A stretch of 64,000 bases of DNA, taken from assembly GCA_963920635.1 (NCBI GenBank), contig OY987303.1:57498278-57562277 (forward strand). Reading direction: 5' to 3'. This DNA comes from Pseudeuparius sepicola. Its lineage: Eukaryota > Arthropoda > Insecta > Coleoptera > Anthribidae. The position numbers and the translations under genes were made by a program. The notes beneath the pieces were generated by a model. It worked only from the letters and a program-made list of their open reading frames with translations, was not told where the DNA came from and did no database searches. Below are positions 53,070 to 64,000 of the stretch, one piece after another (positions within the stretch are counted from its first letter, which is position 1; every line of letters starts with the position of its first letter).

Positions 53070-54075
53070 CCACAACCTTCTTAAGTTTACAAGCCCTGTG
53101 CAAACATGTGGCAACGCCGCAGCGGGATGGTTCAACGGGTTTATGCAGTATAGACCAGTCTGCACTTTGTCTTAGTTTATCTTTTCTAAAATGTTCAACC
53201 CTCTTTTTAATTATAATTAAATACATTTGTGAACTTTGTTTCAATAATTGGGTACCTAAGTAAGTAGGTACGTTTGTTTAACAGACAATAAAAGCAGTAA
53301 CAAGTAACAAAATATATACAGAAGTATAACTATTTATACTAAGTACGATTCCTGGTGTGAGAGAAATGTTCGTAAAGTGCGTCATCAGGCAAATGGTGAT
53401 TACCTATCTTCCCTTATGGATAAATTTTTATAAAAATACAAACAACAAGCGAACAAAGAACAGCGTGTTGTGAAGGAGAGTAATCTCTTCTGATTGAAAT
53501 GGCAGTTTAGTGTCAATTGCATAATACATTCAACTAAATTATCTTTTGACTTTAACATTAGGTAAAGAAACTTTTGCAACAATACTAAACAATGGTTGGA
53601 TTGTTAGAAAGCTCCTTTAATTGTAAAGGATACTTTAGTTTGTCTATGCAATTGGCCCTTAATCATTTTACTCTTAAATATTCGCCCCTTGGAAAGCCCA
53701 AAACGAATACAAAGTTGACCGCCTGCCGTCAAGCAAAGAAAACCTAGCTACTTCAAGTTATTATTACGATTTATTGACTTACAGCCAGGTGTATAACTAT
53801 GTTCTAGCTTCCCTCGACGGTTCTAGGCATCTTGAAGCTTGAAATTGTAAAGGAACGATTCTTCACTTCGAACTTTTATAGAAATGTTTCATTTTTCCAC
53901 CCAGAGACACACTGCCTCGTCGTAGCAATCTGGCGACGCTAGCACTACCCGCACTACACAAATTAATTCTGGTAAATTTCTTGTAAAATCAACTGACAGG
54001 GAGTGACAGGCCACGCCGCGCAGACCCGCAAGCCATGTTGCCAGCTTTCTCAACTTCAGGGCTTTCCTAGAGTCG
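53070..54075 (-). repeat. Dispersed repeat, about 1 kb, fullest copy
   Basis: Minus-strand reading: CGACTCTAGGAAAGCCCTGA at the upper end, GAAGGTTGTGG at the lower end. Relatives: 49749-49886 (interior deleted) and 23363-24921 (lower part only, with an inserted TIR element). No transposase frame. Both ends contain TGGCAAC and CGC-rich words, hinting at distant terminal similarity. Probably a non-autonomous DNA element. Confidence 0.55.
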
Positions 54076-54079
54076 TCTA

Positions 54080-55109
54080 TGTTTTAACCAATATATTTTT
54101 GCCGAATGTCGTACCACACTTGACAAAATTCTATTATTGTTAACCGACGCCGCACCGTACCATGTACATGTTAAAAGCTACAGTTGATTTAAAGGTGTTT
54201 TATCCCAATCAAATTCCACTTGTTTAATGAAGATCATGAAAAAAGTATTTATTAAGGCACCTTTAAGGGTACAAGTTTAAGCTTCGTCGTTCGAAAATGA
54301 TCTTGAATACCTAAAACGAAATGTGGCAACAAGCTCTCCAAAAGTCACATTTACTTGTGCTTTCAAGTAGGAGCATGGAGTAACACGGGTGCATCGCAAC
54401 TGAATCACCCCGTATTTAAAAGGGAGCGGTATTTTTGGACGTAATGCGATAAACGTCCTGAAAAAAGAATGCTAATTTTTGTGTTCCTCAAAAGGGCATT
54501 TCGAATAGCTTGGCCGGAATAAAGAATGGGGATGAAGACCAGGAAATTTCACTACCAAATGAGATGAACTAGAGGCGACGTTCAGAGGCGTAACGTTCGC
54601 ATAAAATTCGGTCTGAGCGCAACAAAATACACTTTTCATTGGTCTCGAACTTGAATATCAAATAACAGCATAATTATACAGGGCGATTCAGTCATGATAT
54701 AAAAATTTTGAACCCCAGGTGGGAAAAAATATCTTAATACGAATTCGAAATTAAAAAAATTCAAAATTCAACCAAAAAAGAAAAAATATTTTCAAAAGTG
54801 TATCAAAACCCCTTGTTAACGGGGCACACATGATCAACTCTATTGTACCTTTTCCCAGATATTTCAAAAAATGTATGCATAGTCGGATCCGTGTTAGTTC
54901 TACTGGTCAATTTACGTCGGATAGGGTAGTTTTGGACTCATTCGGAGTTCGTTTAAAAAGTTTCAAATTTTGAAATTTTAGGTGTTTCTCGAAAAAATGC
55001 GCTGGCCGGGCATTTAGAAACTTCCAAGTTCAATTTCGACCGGATTTTCGGTTTCTACGGGCCAAACTGCATCGGACAAGTCATTTTCCAAAGGGTACAA
55101 CTTTGTTGC
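54080..55109. other. No gene seen; ACAGGGCG-type repeat start
   Basis: TATACAGGGCGATTCAGTCA at about 54676 starts an anonymous repeat-like stretch to about 55100. No open frame of interest; no RNA gene. Confidence 0.3.
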
Positions 55110-55670
55110 TACTTCCGGATTAAGCGTGAAGTGGAACTTTTCCTTTCGTGAAAATGTCCGCAATTTGTTCCATTATGCTTGTTTGGGACCAACAAACAGG
55201 TTTGGAGTCGACAAACTCTATTGATAACATCTTCATTATCGTTTGGTTGTACCAATATGTAAACCTCTTATCATTGTGTCTTCACCTTTTCTTTGTGAAC
55301 AACCTTTGCTTACCAACCTCGCCTAGTATTTTTTTTATTGATCCATCTGGATTTATCCCCTTCTTGTATATCAATTTACAAGATACTATAATGCTTTCTT
55401 GCCTTCTTCATTTCTTTATCTATTACAGCTAACCAGTAGCTTCGGTCACCGGTCTTTAAAGCTTCTTCATACTTATTAGTTATTAGGTTCACTAACCAAA
55501 AAAAAAAACATTTATACGTTGTGGTCGCCTTACTTTACTTTTCTAAAAGAAAAACACAGATCAAGCGCAGAAATATGATAATACACACATAAACCAAGCG
55601 TACATCCATAATAAGGGACAACACGAATGACGGATCTGTAGAATGACGCCGTCATTATGAAATCGCAACG
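55110..55670 (-). pseudogene. Second copia-RT-bearing unit (fragment)
   Basis: On the minus strand: ALKTGDRSYWLAVIDKEM (RT N-terminal block), NPDGSIKK, a stop, ARLVSKGCSQRKGEDT. After a deletion of the central part comes a piece matching the GLKQA-type block (GPKQA, WNKLRTFS). It parallels 5290-5720 closely in both sequence and break points. The flanking TGTAGAATGACGCCGTCATT at about 55635 equals the word upstream of the first copy at 5107-5126 (inverted), so a larger shared unit was copied. The 94-codon plus frame at 55148 is its shadow. Confidence 0.65.
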
Positions 55671-55904
55671 CTGTAGCGGGAAGCCATCGCTTCAATAATG
55701 AAGGGACCTAGCGACCAGTGGCTCTCAAACTGTTTATAGAATTCAGTAAAATTTTTGAAAGGCCATACCTTTTTATTTTATTTACTAATCAGTGTTACAT
55801 CTTGTGTGCCCAAATGATATAAAGACATATTTACGTTAGACCTATATAGGGTGGTTATAGATGATGTATCAAGCTATCGTATCAAGTGGGGTTGTTACTT
55901 CCAG

Positions 55905-57038
55905 CACGGGCGTAGCCAAGGAGGGGGGTTTCGGGGGTTCAAACCCCCCCCCCCCCGAAATATGCAAAATATTACCTAATATTATACCGAAAAAATACGA
56001 GGAGTGAAGAGTTAAATTATTATTACGTTTGAATATATGTAGTAATAGTAGCGCCTAGCGCCATCTTTTGACGAGAGGCAGACGCAGTTGCAGCCGAACT
56101 ATTTTGAATTGTAGGGACACTTTGCGTTTTTTCTCGATTATTCGCCACGCCCCTCGGTCGAAATGAGCGGAACTTTGTGGAAGTTCGTGGAAGTTTCTGG
56201 ACGGCTACTGGGCTGCTATATAAGCGGCGCCGCGGCGCGTGACCGCGCTTACGGCAGTATTGTTCCATGCGAACTCGAAGCGAATAAAAGTGAAAAGTGG
56301 TGAACGAATAGTGAAGAGAATTAAGTGTATCGTGTAAGTGAGTAATTTTAGTGCGCTGTTATTCGATGACCTTGTTAAGGATAGATACGTGAATCATTAT
56401 TACTGTCGAAAAATGGAGGGGAAAAAAAGGAAGGGTGATAAACTTAAAGGTATGGACTACTGGAAAAAGTAGTGTAGTCAAGGTCAAGGTGTTTCTAATA
56501 AAGAAACAAATTTGGATTTAGCTATCAAAGCTTCAGCTACCTTGCATGCTGATAAGAAGACTGCCTACCCCGAAATCTAGTTTGGAATGCCTAGATATGT
56601 GCGATAAAAACCTTTATCCTAATATTTACACATTACTACAAATCTTGGCTACCATTTCTGTATCCACTGCTACCCCAGAAAGGTCTTTCTCGAGCCTAAG
56701 GAGACTGAAAAACTATTTACGAAACACTACAAGTGAAAACAGACTTAATGGTTTGGCTCTAATGAACATTCACTATGGAACAGAAATTCATGCAGATGAA
56801 GTAGTGGATATATTTAAAAGAAAAAGCCGAAGATTTCTTCTTTAATGGTTTCAGATTTAGCGCAGAGGAACGAAATTAATTTATCCATTTCATTTAAAGT
56901 TAAGAACTTTATAAATATGTCGTAGTTTTTCGGATGAATATATAGATATTAAATTTCATGTAAGTATATTTTTGTTGTTTTATTTACTTCTCAAACTAAC
57001 CCCCCCCCCCCCAAAACTAAATCCTGGCTACGCCCGTG
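55905..57038 (+). mobile_element. Deleted hAT element, copy 2
   Basis: TIR CACGGGCGTAGCCA at both ends and a perfect 8-bp duplication ACTTCCAG at 55897-55904 and 57039-57046. Length 1134 bp. Same deletion structure as 51446-52564, including the junction, so both derive from one deleted ancestor that was moved in trans. Homopolymer C/G runs near both ends differ in length between copies. Confidence 0.92.
56413..56845 (+). pseudogene. hAT N- and C-terminal fragments (copy 2)
   Basis: From ATG 56413 the frame reads MEGKKRKGDKLKGMDYWKK and then a TAG where copy 1 has tryptophan. The same register otherwise continues to the deletion junction near 56580. The C-terminal frame (56546-56845) gives LQILATISVSTATPERSFSS, LRRLKNYLRNTTSENRLNGL and ends KRKSRRFLL. 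Compared with copy 1 only a few residues differ (P/S, L/F, D/N). No catalytic core. It cannot transpose itself. Confidence 0.8.
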
Positions 57039-57049
57039 ACTTCCAGAAC

Positions 57050-58544
57050 TACGCGTCCAAGTTGATTGCATGAACAGGTACATATAATTTCAATGGAAAT
57101 CGAAATGCAGATATAGACATGCAATGTGCCTGGATGAATATACCGCTCAAGGCATTAAACGGCACCAGCAGAATGTATACAGATGATGATCCTCCTCTCT
57201 TGAAGCGGCAAGGCATTTCCGGCATTTTGGCTCATGTTTCCGTAAGTATTCTAGCAATTTATGCATAATATGCATTCCGAGAGTCTGCACTGCGAGGGGC
57301 GTGTTTTCGCAGCGGTAGCAGTCAATTTAGGCTGGGTATTTACCAGGAATCTAGATATAATTTGAGGGCTAAACGGAAAATTTACGTGGCTGAAGAATTG
57401 GTTTCTGCTGGGTTAACAATCAGAGGATTACTCAAAAAAGAATTTTGTGAATAGCTCAACCCGTTAACTAATAATGAATTGTCTCAAGTTAAAGTGATAT
57501 GGATACTGTACTGGCAGCTCTGAGATACCATTTTGTAATTTGTACTTTCTCTTGAACAGTGTAAATCGTCATTGCTAAAATAAAAATATTATTTCAAACG
57601 CGAAGCAGCTTGTCTACAGGCAGATTTGCTAATGAATTTAAGATTTTAAAGATCCAGAATATACGTTTGTTCTCCCTACTAATCGATAAAGTGGGGAATC
57701 CCTCACATCCCGTTTGCTATTCGCTAGTGCCTCTTCCTACCCTGGTTGTAATATTCCATTGCTTTCAAGTAGTGGCAAAGTCGCATTTATACCTACCTAT
57801 CCCTTTTCTACTTATTCGATTTCTCATTATACACAATATATTCTTACACATCGAATACCAGGCGACAACTTTAGAGCTGCCAGTACAGTATACACAGTCA
57901 TGCAATATAAAAAATATATTTTCCGAAGTGTATTAAAGCCGTCATACTCAAAGCAAGACCTCCAAGTTTTTATCTTAGTAACGCTTCAGCGGCTGGCTCT
58001 TTTGTGAACCCCATACATCACCCTTCGAGGGTCGGTAAAAAAACCGTTAAACACCCTTAATGGAATCCCCAACGATCCCCCATTTATTTTCATTAGCCCA
58101 GTCAGATTTTTCAGCCGCCAGAAATTCATCAGAGCATTAAGTACCTGTAGCGTTGTCTGGTCCCATATAAAGTTGTTGTTATGCCCCCAAAGTATTTCTG
58201 GCGGGAGTAAGGTAGCGGGGTCGAAATCCCCTCATTTGAATAATCGATTGAAAGAAAAAGGTTGGAAAAGCCCCTTATTTGAATGTAGGGGTTCCTGTCG
58301 AATTTTCGGGCAAAATAAAACAAGTTATTTTACTGGCGAATATCAACAAGTTATTTGTCTATAAGCGCCCAAGGAAAGCCGGGACTGAAATAATAAAATG
58401 TGAAAGAACTAAAACTAGAATAAAATAATATAATAATTATTTTATGACAGAGACTTGAGGCAAATTTCAGATTTACTTCAGTTTCTCTTCACCTGGCCAT
58501 ATTTTAAATTGAAAATTATTGTTATACCTACACCTATCAATTGC
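57050..58544. other. No gene seen
   Basis: Mixed composition; overlapping plus frames at 57610-58007 (108 and 97 codons) have unremarkable, hydrophobic products without family resemblance. CAGGCGACAACTTTAGAGCT and the text near 57870-57900 echo CTGGCAGCTCTGAGATAC near 57511 only weakly. No RNA gene. Confidence 0.3.
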
Positions 58545-59085
58545 TACCCTGCCGTGTATAGATTTTGTTACGTCGTTTCGAACGGCGGCCATCTTATATG
58601 TGGCAGACAAAGCGAGTACGTTGTGAGTTAATTTTGCGAATTTGTGAATTAAAAGTAACAGTGACTAAGGGAAAAATATACTCTTACGATGGTAAATTGT
58701 TCAGGGTTTGGTTGCAAAAGCAGAAGTGAAAAGCAAGAGCCCGGGATTTCGTTTCACAGGTAAATATTTAACAAGCCACCTTTGAAAGAAGCTTTATTTT
58801 TTCTCAATATGACTTCTTCCAATTCCTTCTACCTCTTAGTATGATAAAGTGCATTGTTTTGTTTGTAAATAGGACCAATATAATTATTTTTTAGCATCGT
58901 TATTATTGAAAACTTCTTATTTGATTATGATAGTTTCATAAAATATGGGCTGGTTTCCATGGGCGTGCATTACTTATTTTAGTTTGATTGATCCGAAACC
59001 TCCGAAAATAAATATATTTCAGCACTTGACACTAGCTTTACATTTTTGGGAAATTATCTGCAAATAAATACCAATATTTCAAAAA
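58545..59085 (+). repeat. THAP-exon repeat, copy 2
   Basis: Full-length relative of 49900-50440. The block holds a promoter-like GC segment (AACGGCGGCCATCTTATATG), the THAP first exon (58689-58759), a splice donor and about 325 bp of what would be intron. The presence of intron sequence in both copies means DNA-level copying, not retroposition of mRNA. Confidence 0.75.
58689..58759 (+). CDS. THAP zinc-finger first exon (partial)
   Basis: ATG at 58689 reads MVNCSGFGCKSRSEKQEPGI then SFH, with AG left over before GTAAATATT at 58760. This is the start of a THAP domain: the M-x-x-C-x-x-x-x-C spacing gives the first two zinc-binding cysteines, and ISFHRFP normally follows, with the splice falling inside the Arg codon. 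THAP domains bind DNA and occur in host regulators and at the N-terminus of P-element transposases. No second exon with the W, C and H ligands was found within the following 1 kb. It may be the leading exon of a host gene continuing elsewhere, or part of a P-type element. The second copy at 49.9 kb lacks the ATG. Confidence 0.6.
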
Positions 59086-59089
59086 ACAT

Positions 59090-60013
59090 GTAAGTCATAA
59101 TAAACTTCCTTTTGATTTTTCACATTTTTGTGATATTGGCTAAGAAGGCGTTTCATGCTACGCCACTGGCCTGTCGTGCTATGTGGCAGTCGGTAACACG
59201 GCCGCGGACGCTGTTAGGCGTCCTCTCTTTTTCCTTGTCTAAGCTTTGAGAGAAAAGAGGTGAAATAGGTTTAAGAAGTTCGGAAAGTATGTAATATTCT
59301 ATAAATTGCAATGTTTTGTAGAAAATGTAGGTATCTGAAACGAAACCCACACCACGCAGCGTCAACCAAAGATCTGAAAAATTTCCGGAATAACCCCAAA
59401 AATTCTTGAAATGATCCAGTTCTCCAAAAATAAATATTTTGTGGTTTTCTATACGTTTGAAAGTGGACACCTTGTCCAGTTATAGTTTTAGTATAAATTC
59501 ATACATATTTTAAAAAATATTTCAATAAAAATTAAGACAATTTGACATGTTTCATTAGTTGCTTTTTGTTTAAATGGCATACTAGATACCTACGAAGGCT
59601 TGGATAACAATAACAGGTTGTAATCAACAAGTGATATAAATATTCATTATTTAATTGATATTATTTGTATGACCTATATAACCTGTACAAGTGTATAGCG
59701 AGTTAATATTGCACTGTCATCTAGTTCTAAGCTATGTTTAAAATTTCAAGTTTGTAGCTCACCGGAAAATTAGTTTAAAATTGATTGCAAAATTTGACGA
59801 ACACACAAACACGAGGACAACAAAGCAAGTTAAGGTTAGAAATAAAACCTGGTTAAAAGTATGTTCGGTTGCCTATATCACTTTATTTACAACTAGCTGG
59901 AAAAGTTAGCGCATTTGAAAGGTTTATTTATTTGAGAGGGTATTTCAAAAATATGAAAATAGATGCTAATGACTTTGTTCTAAAAGTCATAGCTGCTAAA
60001 TAGCTGCTAAATA
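59090..60013. other. No gene seen
   Basis: AT-rich with one 105-codon minus frame (59153-59470) of no recognisable family. No terminal repeats found. Confidence 0.3.
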
Positions 60014-60017
60014 TATT

Positions 60018-61122
60018 CAGGGTGTCCCAGAATATGTTGGCAATCTCCAGGATTTACACAGGGGACGTTAAAACAACATGACAAGTCCTATAAAAAAATT
60101 CCCGGAGCCACCCCCCTCTACGGTTGAAGTTCTTTTTTTGAAATTGAATTATGGCTATATCTCTCAAAATAACCATGCTACTGAACTGAAATTTGGCAAT
60201 ATTGTGCTTTTGGGGACGAAGAATAAGTTGAAGGTATCAATTTTTACGTATCTCACAGAGGGCGCCACTTGCACTATTTTTGGATCGTGTTATTGCTCGT
60301 AACTTGTTTGAGGTTATTTTTTGGTCTTGCAGGTCCATCAATTTAGTGCATCTTTCATTTTGCAACAAAAGTGTTTGCGTTGAAATTTGCGAAACATTCC
60401 TTAAAGCACCTGTTAACTTCAACATTCGAAACATAAAACTTTCCCTTACCGCTTTCAAATGTTACAGACCAACGGTACATTCAAAATTAAGAAAAAAATA
60501 CTAAATGGACATTGGACAAAACACCATTGCTTTTCTTGAAATAGGATGTTCAAATTCTGTCAAATTCAATCTTTTCCATTTTGAAACCTAATAATTTTTG
60601 GTACATTGTCAGAAGGATTTTCCTCTCAGTTTAAATTCTACAGCCGATCTGTAGCGTTTGAAAGCGGTAGGTAAAGATTTTATGTTTCTAATGTTGAAGT
60701 TAACAGGTGTTTTGAGGCACGATTTACGAATTTCAACGCAAAAGGTTGATTTTATCGTTATGAAACAAGAGTAGGTACACTTTTATTGCAAAATAAAAAG
60801 GTGCACTAAAATGATGGACCTGCAAGACCAAAAACATAACCTCAAAAAAGTTACGAGTAAAAGCACGATCAAAAAACATCACTAGTGGCGCCCTCTGTGA
60901 GATACGTAAAAATTGATACCTTCGGCTTATTCTCCATCCCCAAAAACACAACAATGCCAAATATTGGGAGATATAGCCATAATTTAATTTCAAAAAAGAA
61001 CTTCAACGCCTTGTATCTCCGTAGGAGGGCCCTCTGGGATTTTTTTTATAGGAACTTGTCATGTTATTTTAACGTCCCCTGTATAAATCCGGGAGATTGC
61101 CCACATATTCTGGGACACCCTG
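60018..61122. mobile_element. Large foldback element, arms about 460 bp
   Basis: Begins CAGGGTGTCCCAGAATATGT and ends in its reverse complement at 61122. TATT flanks both sides (60014-60017, 61123-61126). The arms stay alignable from 60018 to about 60480 and from 61122 back to about 60640, leaving a centre of about 160 bp. Shared inner words include GTTAAAACAACATGACAAG, AATTGATACC, TCTCACAGAGGGCGCCACT, GGTCTTGCAGGTCCATCA, CACCTGTTAACTTCAACATT. The arms are diverged by scattered changes. No transposase. A deleted relative lies at 13813. Confidence 0.85.
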
Positions 61123-61129
61123 TATTTAT

Positions 61130-63299
61130 GAGTATTTTAAAAATTCCCATATTTTTTGTAAGCCTTTCAAGTTCGGTAGTTTTTCCATAAAACTCTATGA
61201 TACAGACAACCGAACATATTATACTTTTGATCACGTCTTATTTCCAGCCTGGTAAAATAGATTCTAATAAGGCAATGAGGAATATGCAGGGAGTCCGCAT
61301 CGTCAGAAGTAACAACTACTGTTTTCAAATAGATTTTTAAACTTGGGTACTTCTTATATCTCTATGATCTTATTGAGTGGATATAGATCTGTACGTTAAT
61401 GCAGGGTGTCGTATGTATCTACATTTCAGTTGCGCGTACATCGATTCAATCAACCAGGATGAGCGCTTCGAGAGCAAACAACCACGTTCGAAGACAATAA
61501 AACTGGTATATCCTTCCGGGTGCATATCTCCGATGGCTTTGCAAATATTTATGACCGACTGAAAGTGCATTTCGGTTGCCAGACAGACCGAGCCATCTCT
61601 GCTATTCTATCTTTCGGAGTTGGTAAAATACTGCGATGCATACTGAGTTGCATTATAGGTGAGTATAGGATGCATTTCGTTGCCATAAGTTTTAAATTCG
61701 AGGGAAATAACAAATCTGAGATTTGAAGGACCACTTTACTTTGAATTAGTATATGGTTATTCATATAACATTCTACCCCTTGACTTTTTTTTAATGTTGG
61801 AAAAGAAATGTGAATATGAAAAAACTTACCCTGTATATTTCTCGATTTTCGGAATCTACGCATTTTCTGGTTTCAACGATATATACAGTGTCCTCCAAAG
61901 TGTTCGTACCATAGGGGGTAAATTTTTAAATATTGCTTTACTTTGTAATTTAATTTTGGGGTTAAATTTTGCTTGAAAAAAGATGAAAAATGACCCACTC
62001 AAACGTGGTCATGTAACTTTCGTTATCTGTCAAAAATGACATTTAAAAAATATAAAACGAAAATTGGATTTATTTGTTAACATATCAAAAAGTTTTACTT
62101 GAAAAAGTTGTTTCTTTTTTAATTCTACGTAAGTGCTCTAATAAGAGATTTAGTTTTTGCAAATTTTTTATATTTATGAAATTTCTGAAAATTTTAAACA
62201 CTTGTAGTTTCATAAAAACTATTTTATATCAATAGATTTATCTCATTAATAATTACCGATAAGAATAGGTATTTTTCAAAAGAAAATTATATTAACGCTT
62301 TAAAATTCTGTTATGTTTGCTGCAAAGTTGATGTACCGTCTAGCGTTTAGGGTATAAATTTAGTTACATTACATTTCCCAGTTCTAAATTGATCCCAAAA
62401 TAATAATAAATTAAAATATCAAACTATTTTACGTATCTCAAGTAAACTTCTTGAGTTTTAAGGAAACAAATAATTATTACCTTTAGCAATTGTTTTTATT
62501 TGATAGTTTGAAGGACCACTTTACTTTGAATTTTACGTCGACTTGATATTGAAAACCCAAAAAGTTTGATGAAAGATATTGATTGTACTAGACAACATTA
62601 AAATTGTTTTAATATGTGGAGAAAATATGACATATCGGCAAGTAGCTGAAATTTCGAATGCACGACATCTGGAAAAACATGTACAAAACTGAACTATAGA
62701 ATCTTATTAAAATTTAAAAGTACAGGTTCGGTTTTAAATAATTTTAAAAACCCTCAGAAACCTACTGAAGAAATACTGGATTCTTCATATTGTGTCACGT
62801 CTAAACAAACATTATATTTATAGTAAGGGCAGATTTTCCTACCTGTTCTCCCTTATGTTTTGGAGCGAGGGTTCGGCTTAAAGAACCGCAAGACCCACTT
62901 TTTATTGCTCTGTCCTTGTCTGATACATTATGTTAAAAAAGATAATATATTCAAATGGGAGTACGCCTATAAAACATGGCAGTAATTAAATATTTGGTTT
63001 ATTTTGGTGATAGACTTCCTGTAATAACAATGCATCGTGAAGTATTCAGTGTCCAAAGTAGAAAATTAATATTAAGTGTGGTGAAATATTTCCAAAAAAA
63101 ATAATAATATAAGTGTTGAGGCTTCCCCCATATCATTGTATATTAACATGCCCTGGTTTATTTTCTTTACTTTTTAAACTTCCAGTAATTCTCAATTTGT
63201 TATAAATATATTTGAAATACGGGTGATGAGGTAGGACTCTTCCTGGATCTACATTTATGCATTTTCTACACTCTCTGGACTGAGCTCCATGATATTTTC
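61130..63299. other. No gene seen; repeat fragments
   Basis: TACAGTGTCCTCCAAAGTG at about 61884 resembles a Tc1/mariner end, but no partner end was found downstream. The 26-bp word TTTGAAGGACCACTTTACTT plus TGAATT occurs identically at 61722-61747 and 62507-62532. Otherwise AT-rich with short frames. Confidence 0.35.
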
Positions 63300-63379
63300 A
63301 AGTGACGAAACTCGTCACTTGCATCCCCAATTTTATCAGTTCATCGCCAACAGAACGAAAAATAGATCAATCCAATTAT

Positions 63380-63640
63380 GGCAAAGCCATGCACGCGCCG
63401 CGAGCTCAAAATAAAACCCACCAGCTCACGGATGAACTCTATAAAGTTTATTACCGGCAGTTTGAAGCTGACGACGTACGGCCGTTTTGGCTCGTAAACT
63501 TGTTGACGCGAATTTTTCTTTTATAAGTGGCGAACGGAGTTAGGAACAATGCTGGGAAGTCCGGGGCAGCAGGGAAACATTGAGGAAATAAGGTGGCAAG
63601 TGACAACCTTAGGGAATTCCGGGGATAGGCGAAATGTTCT
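63380..63640. other. GC-rich island, no gene recognised
   Basis: Words such as ATGCACGCGCCGCGAGCTC and ACGACGTACGGCCGTTTTGG stand out against AT-rich DNA. Open frames on both strands (74 plus, 66 minus) share no family resemblance. Candidate regulatory element by composition only. The remainder to 64000 is AT-rich without features. Confidence 0.3.
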
Positions 63641-64000
63641 ACACGACCCATATGTTTAAAGCCCAGATTTAATTTGAAAAAGGAAAAAATAAAAAATAAA
63701 CCGGGCGCTCTATATCCACGAAAGTAATAGGGGTATTGAAGAAGATATTATCTTGGGATCTATCGATCCTAATTCATGGGAGAACATGACGCACGGCTTC
63801 AATTAATCTAAATATGTACAATAAAAACACAAAATAAAACCAACTTACATTCCAATGATAATGAGCACCTACAAATTAGTTAAACATGACCTTAATTTGC
63901 CTTACTGTTTCATTAAAAATTTGTTTTTGCTGAAAATGCATAAATAATCTAGCATAACTCAAAATTAAAAAAAGAAAAAAATCAGAAAAACAGAATAAAT

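Noticed and set aside
55148..55432. A 94-codon hydrophobic plus frame.
   Set aside because: It is the shadow of the minus-strand copia relic.
52211..56268. An 81-codon frame conserved almost perfectly at 52211-52456 (+) and 56023-56268 (-).
   Set aside because: It is the antisense of the hAT 5' region in both copies. Conservation reflects recent copying of the element, and the product resembles nothing.

Overview
This is eukaryotic, AT-rich, repeat-packed nuclear DNA, almost certainly from an insect. The mix of element families seen here points that way: Penelope-like, piggyBac, mariner-type, several hAT elements, a two-ORF non-LTR retrotransposon, copia and gypsy relics. The recurrent GTAGGTACCTAC-type words (for example near 3647 and 23451) are also frequent in some insect genomes. 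The order cannot be fixed from the sequence. No host protein-coding gene, rRNA operon or bacterial-style operon is supported. The window reads as intergenic or deep-intronic DNA. A few GC/CpG-rich islands stand out (2560-2870, 8200-8650, 25500-25730, 34440-34720, 43850-44170, 49260-49620, 63380-63640) and may be regulatory DNA.

Layout. 1-4300: nested inverted-repeat (foldback) elements, one CpG-rich island, and dispersed repeats that recur at 12.98-13.33 kb and 50.4-50.6 kb. 4897-7195: a unit with terminal inverted repeats that encloses a decayed copia reverse transcriptase; part of the same unit recurs at 55.1-55.7 kb. 9690-10530: a 5'-truncated Penelope-like element. 10.8-16.2 kb: MITEs and two diverged sequence blocks that recur in the same order at 22.7 and 25.5 kb. 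16960-21250: a nearly complete non-LTR retrotransposon on the minus strand (ORF1; endonuclease and reverse transcriptase in two frames; ATT-repeat tail). 21.4-24.9 kb: four MITE or TIR elements, including a 1256-bp element with TIRs, a 4-bp target duplication and repeated subterminal GGCGTAA words. 30607-31907: an internally deleted piggyBac element with TTAA at both ends. 36308-37700: a 447-bp tandem repeat made from a gypsy-type reverse transcriptase fragment. 39.4-46.8 kb: hairpins, a 5S-rRNA-like segment, a 1009-bp TIR element with an 8-bp duplication, and a mariner-type transposase C-terminus.

47.2-57.0 kb is dominated by hAT elements. A decayed hAT transposase gene with one recognisable intron has a second hAT inserted into its TRWSAR motif. 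Two nearly identical deleted hAT copies, each with a perfect 8-bp duplication, lie at 51446-52564 and 55905-57038. Two copies of a THAP-exon-bearing repeat (49.9 and 58.5 kb) and a tRNA-like sequence inside a duplicated block lie nearby. 60018-61122 is a large foldback element.

The genes do not cooperate in a pathway. Each coding relic belongs to its own mobile element. The most interesting points are tandem amplification of a retrotransposon RT fragment, the TIR unit carrying a copia relic, the nested hAT insertions, the uncharacterised TIR families, and the colinear pair of diverged non-coding blocks.
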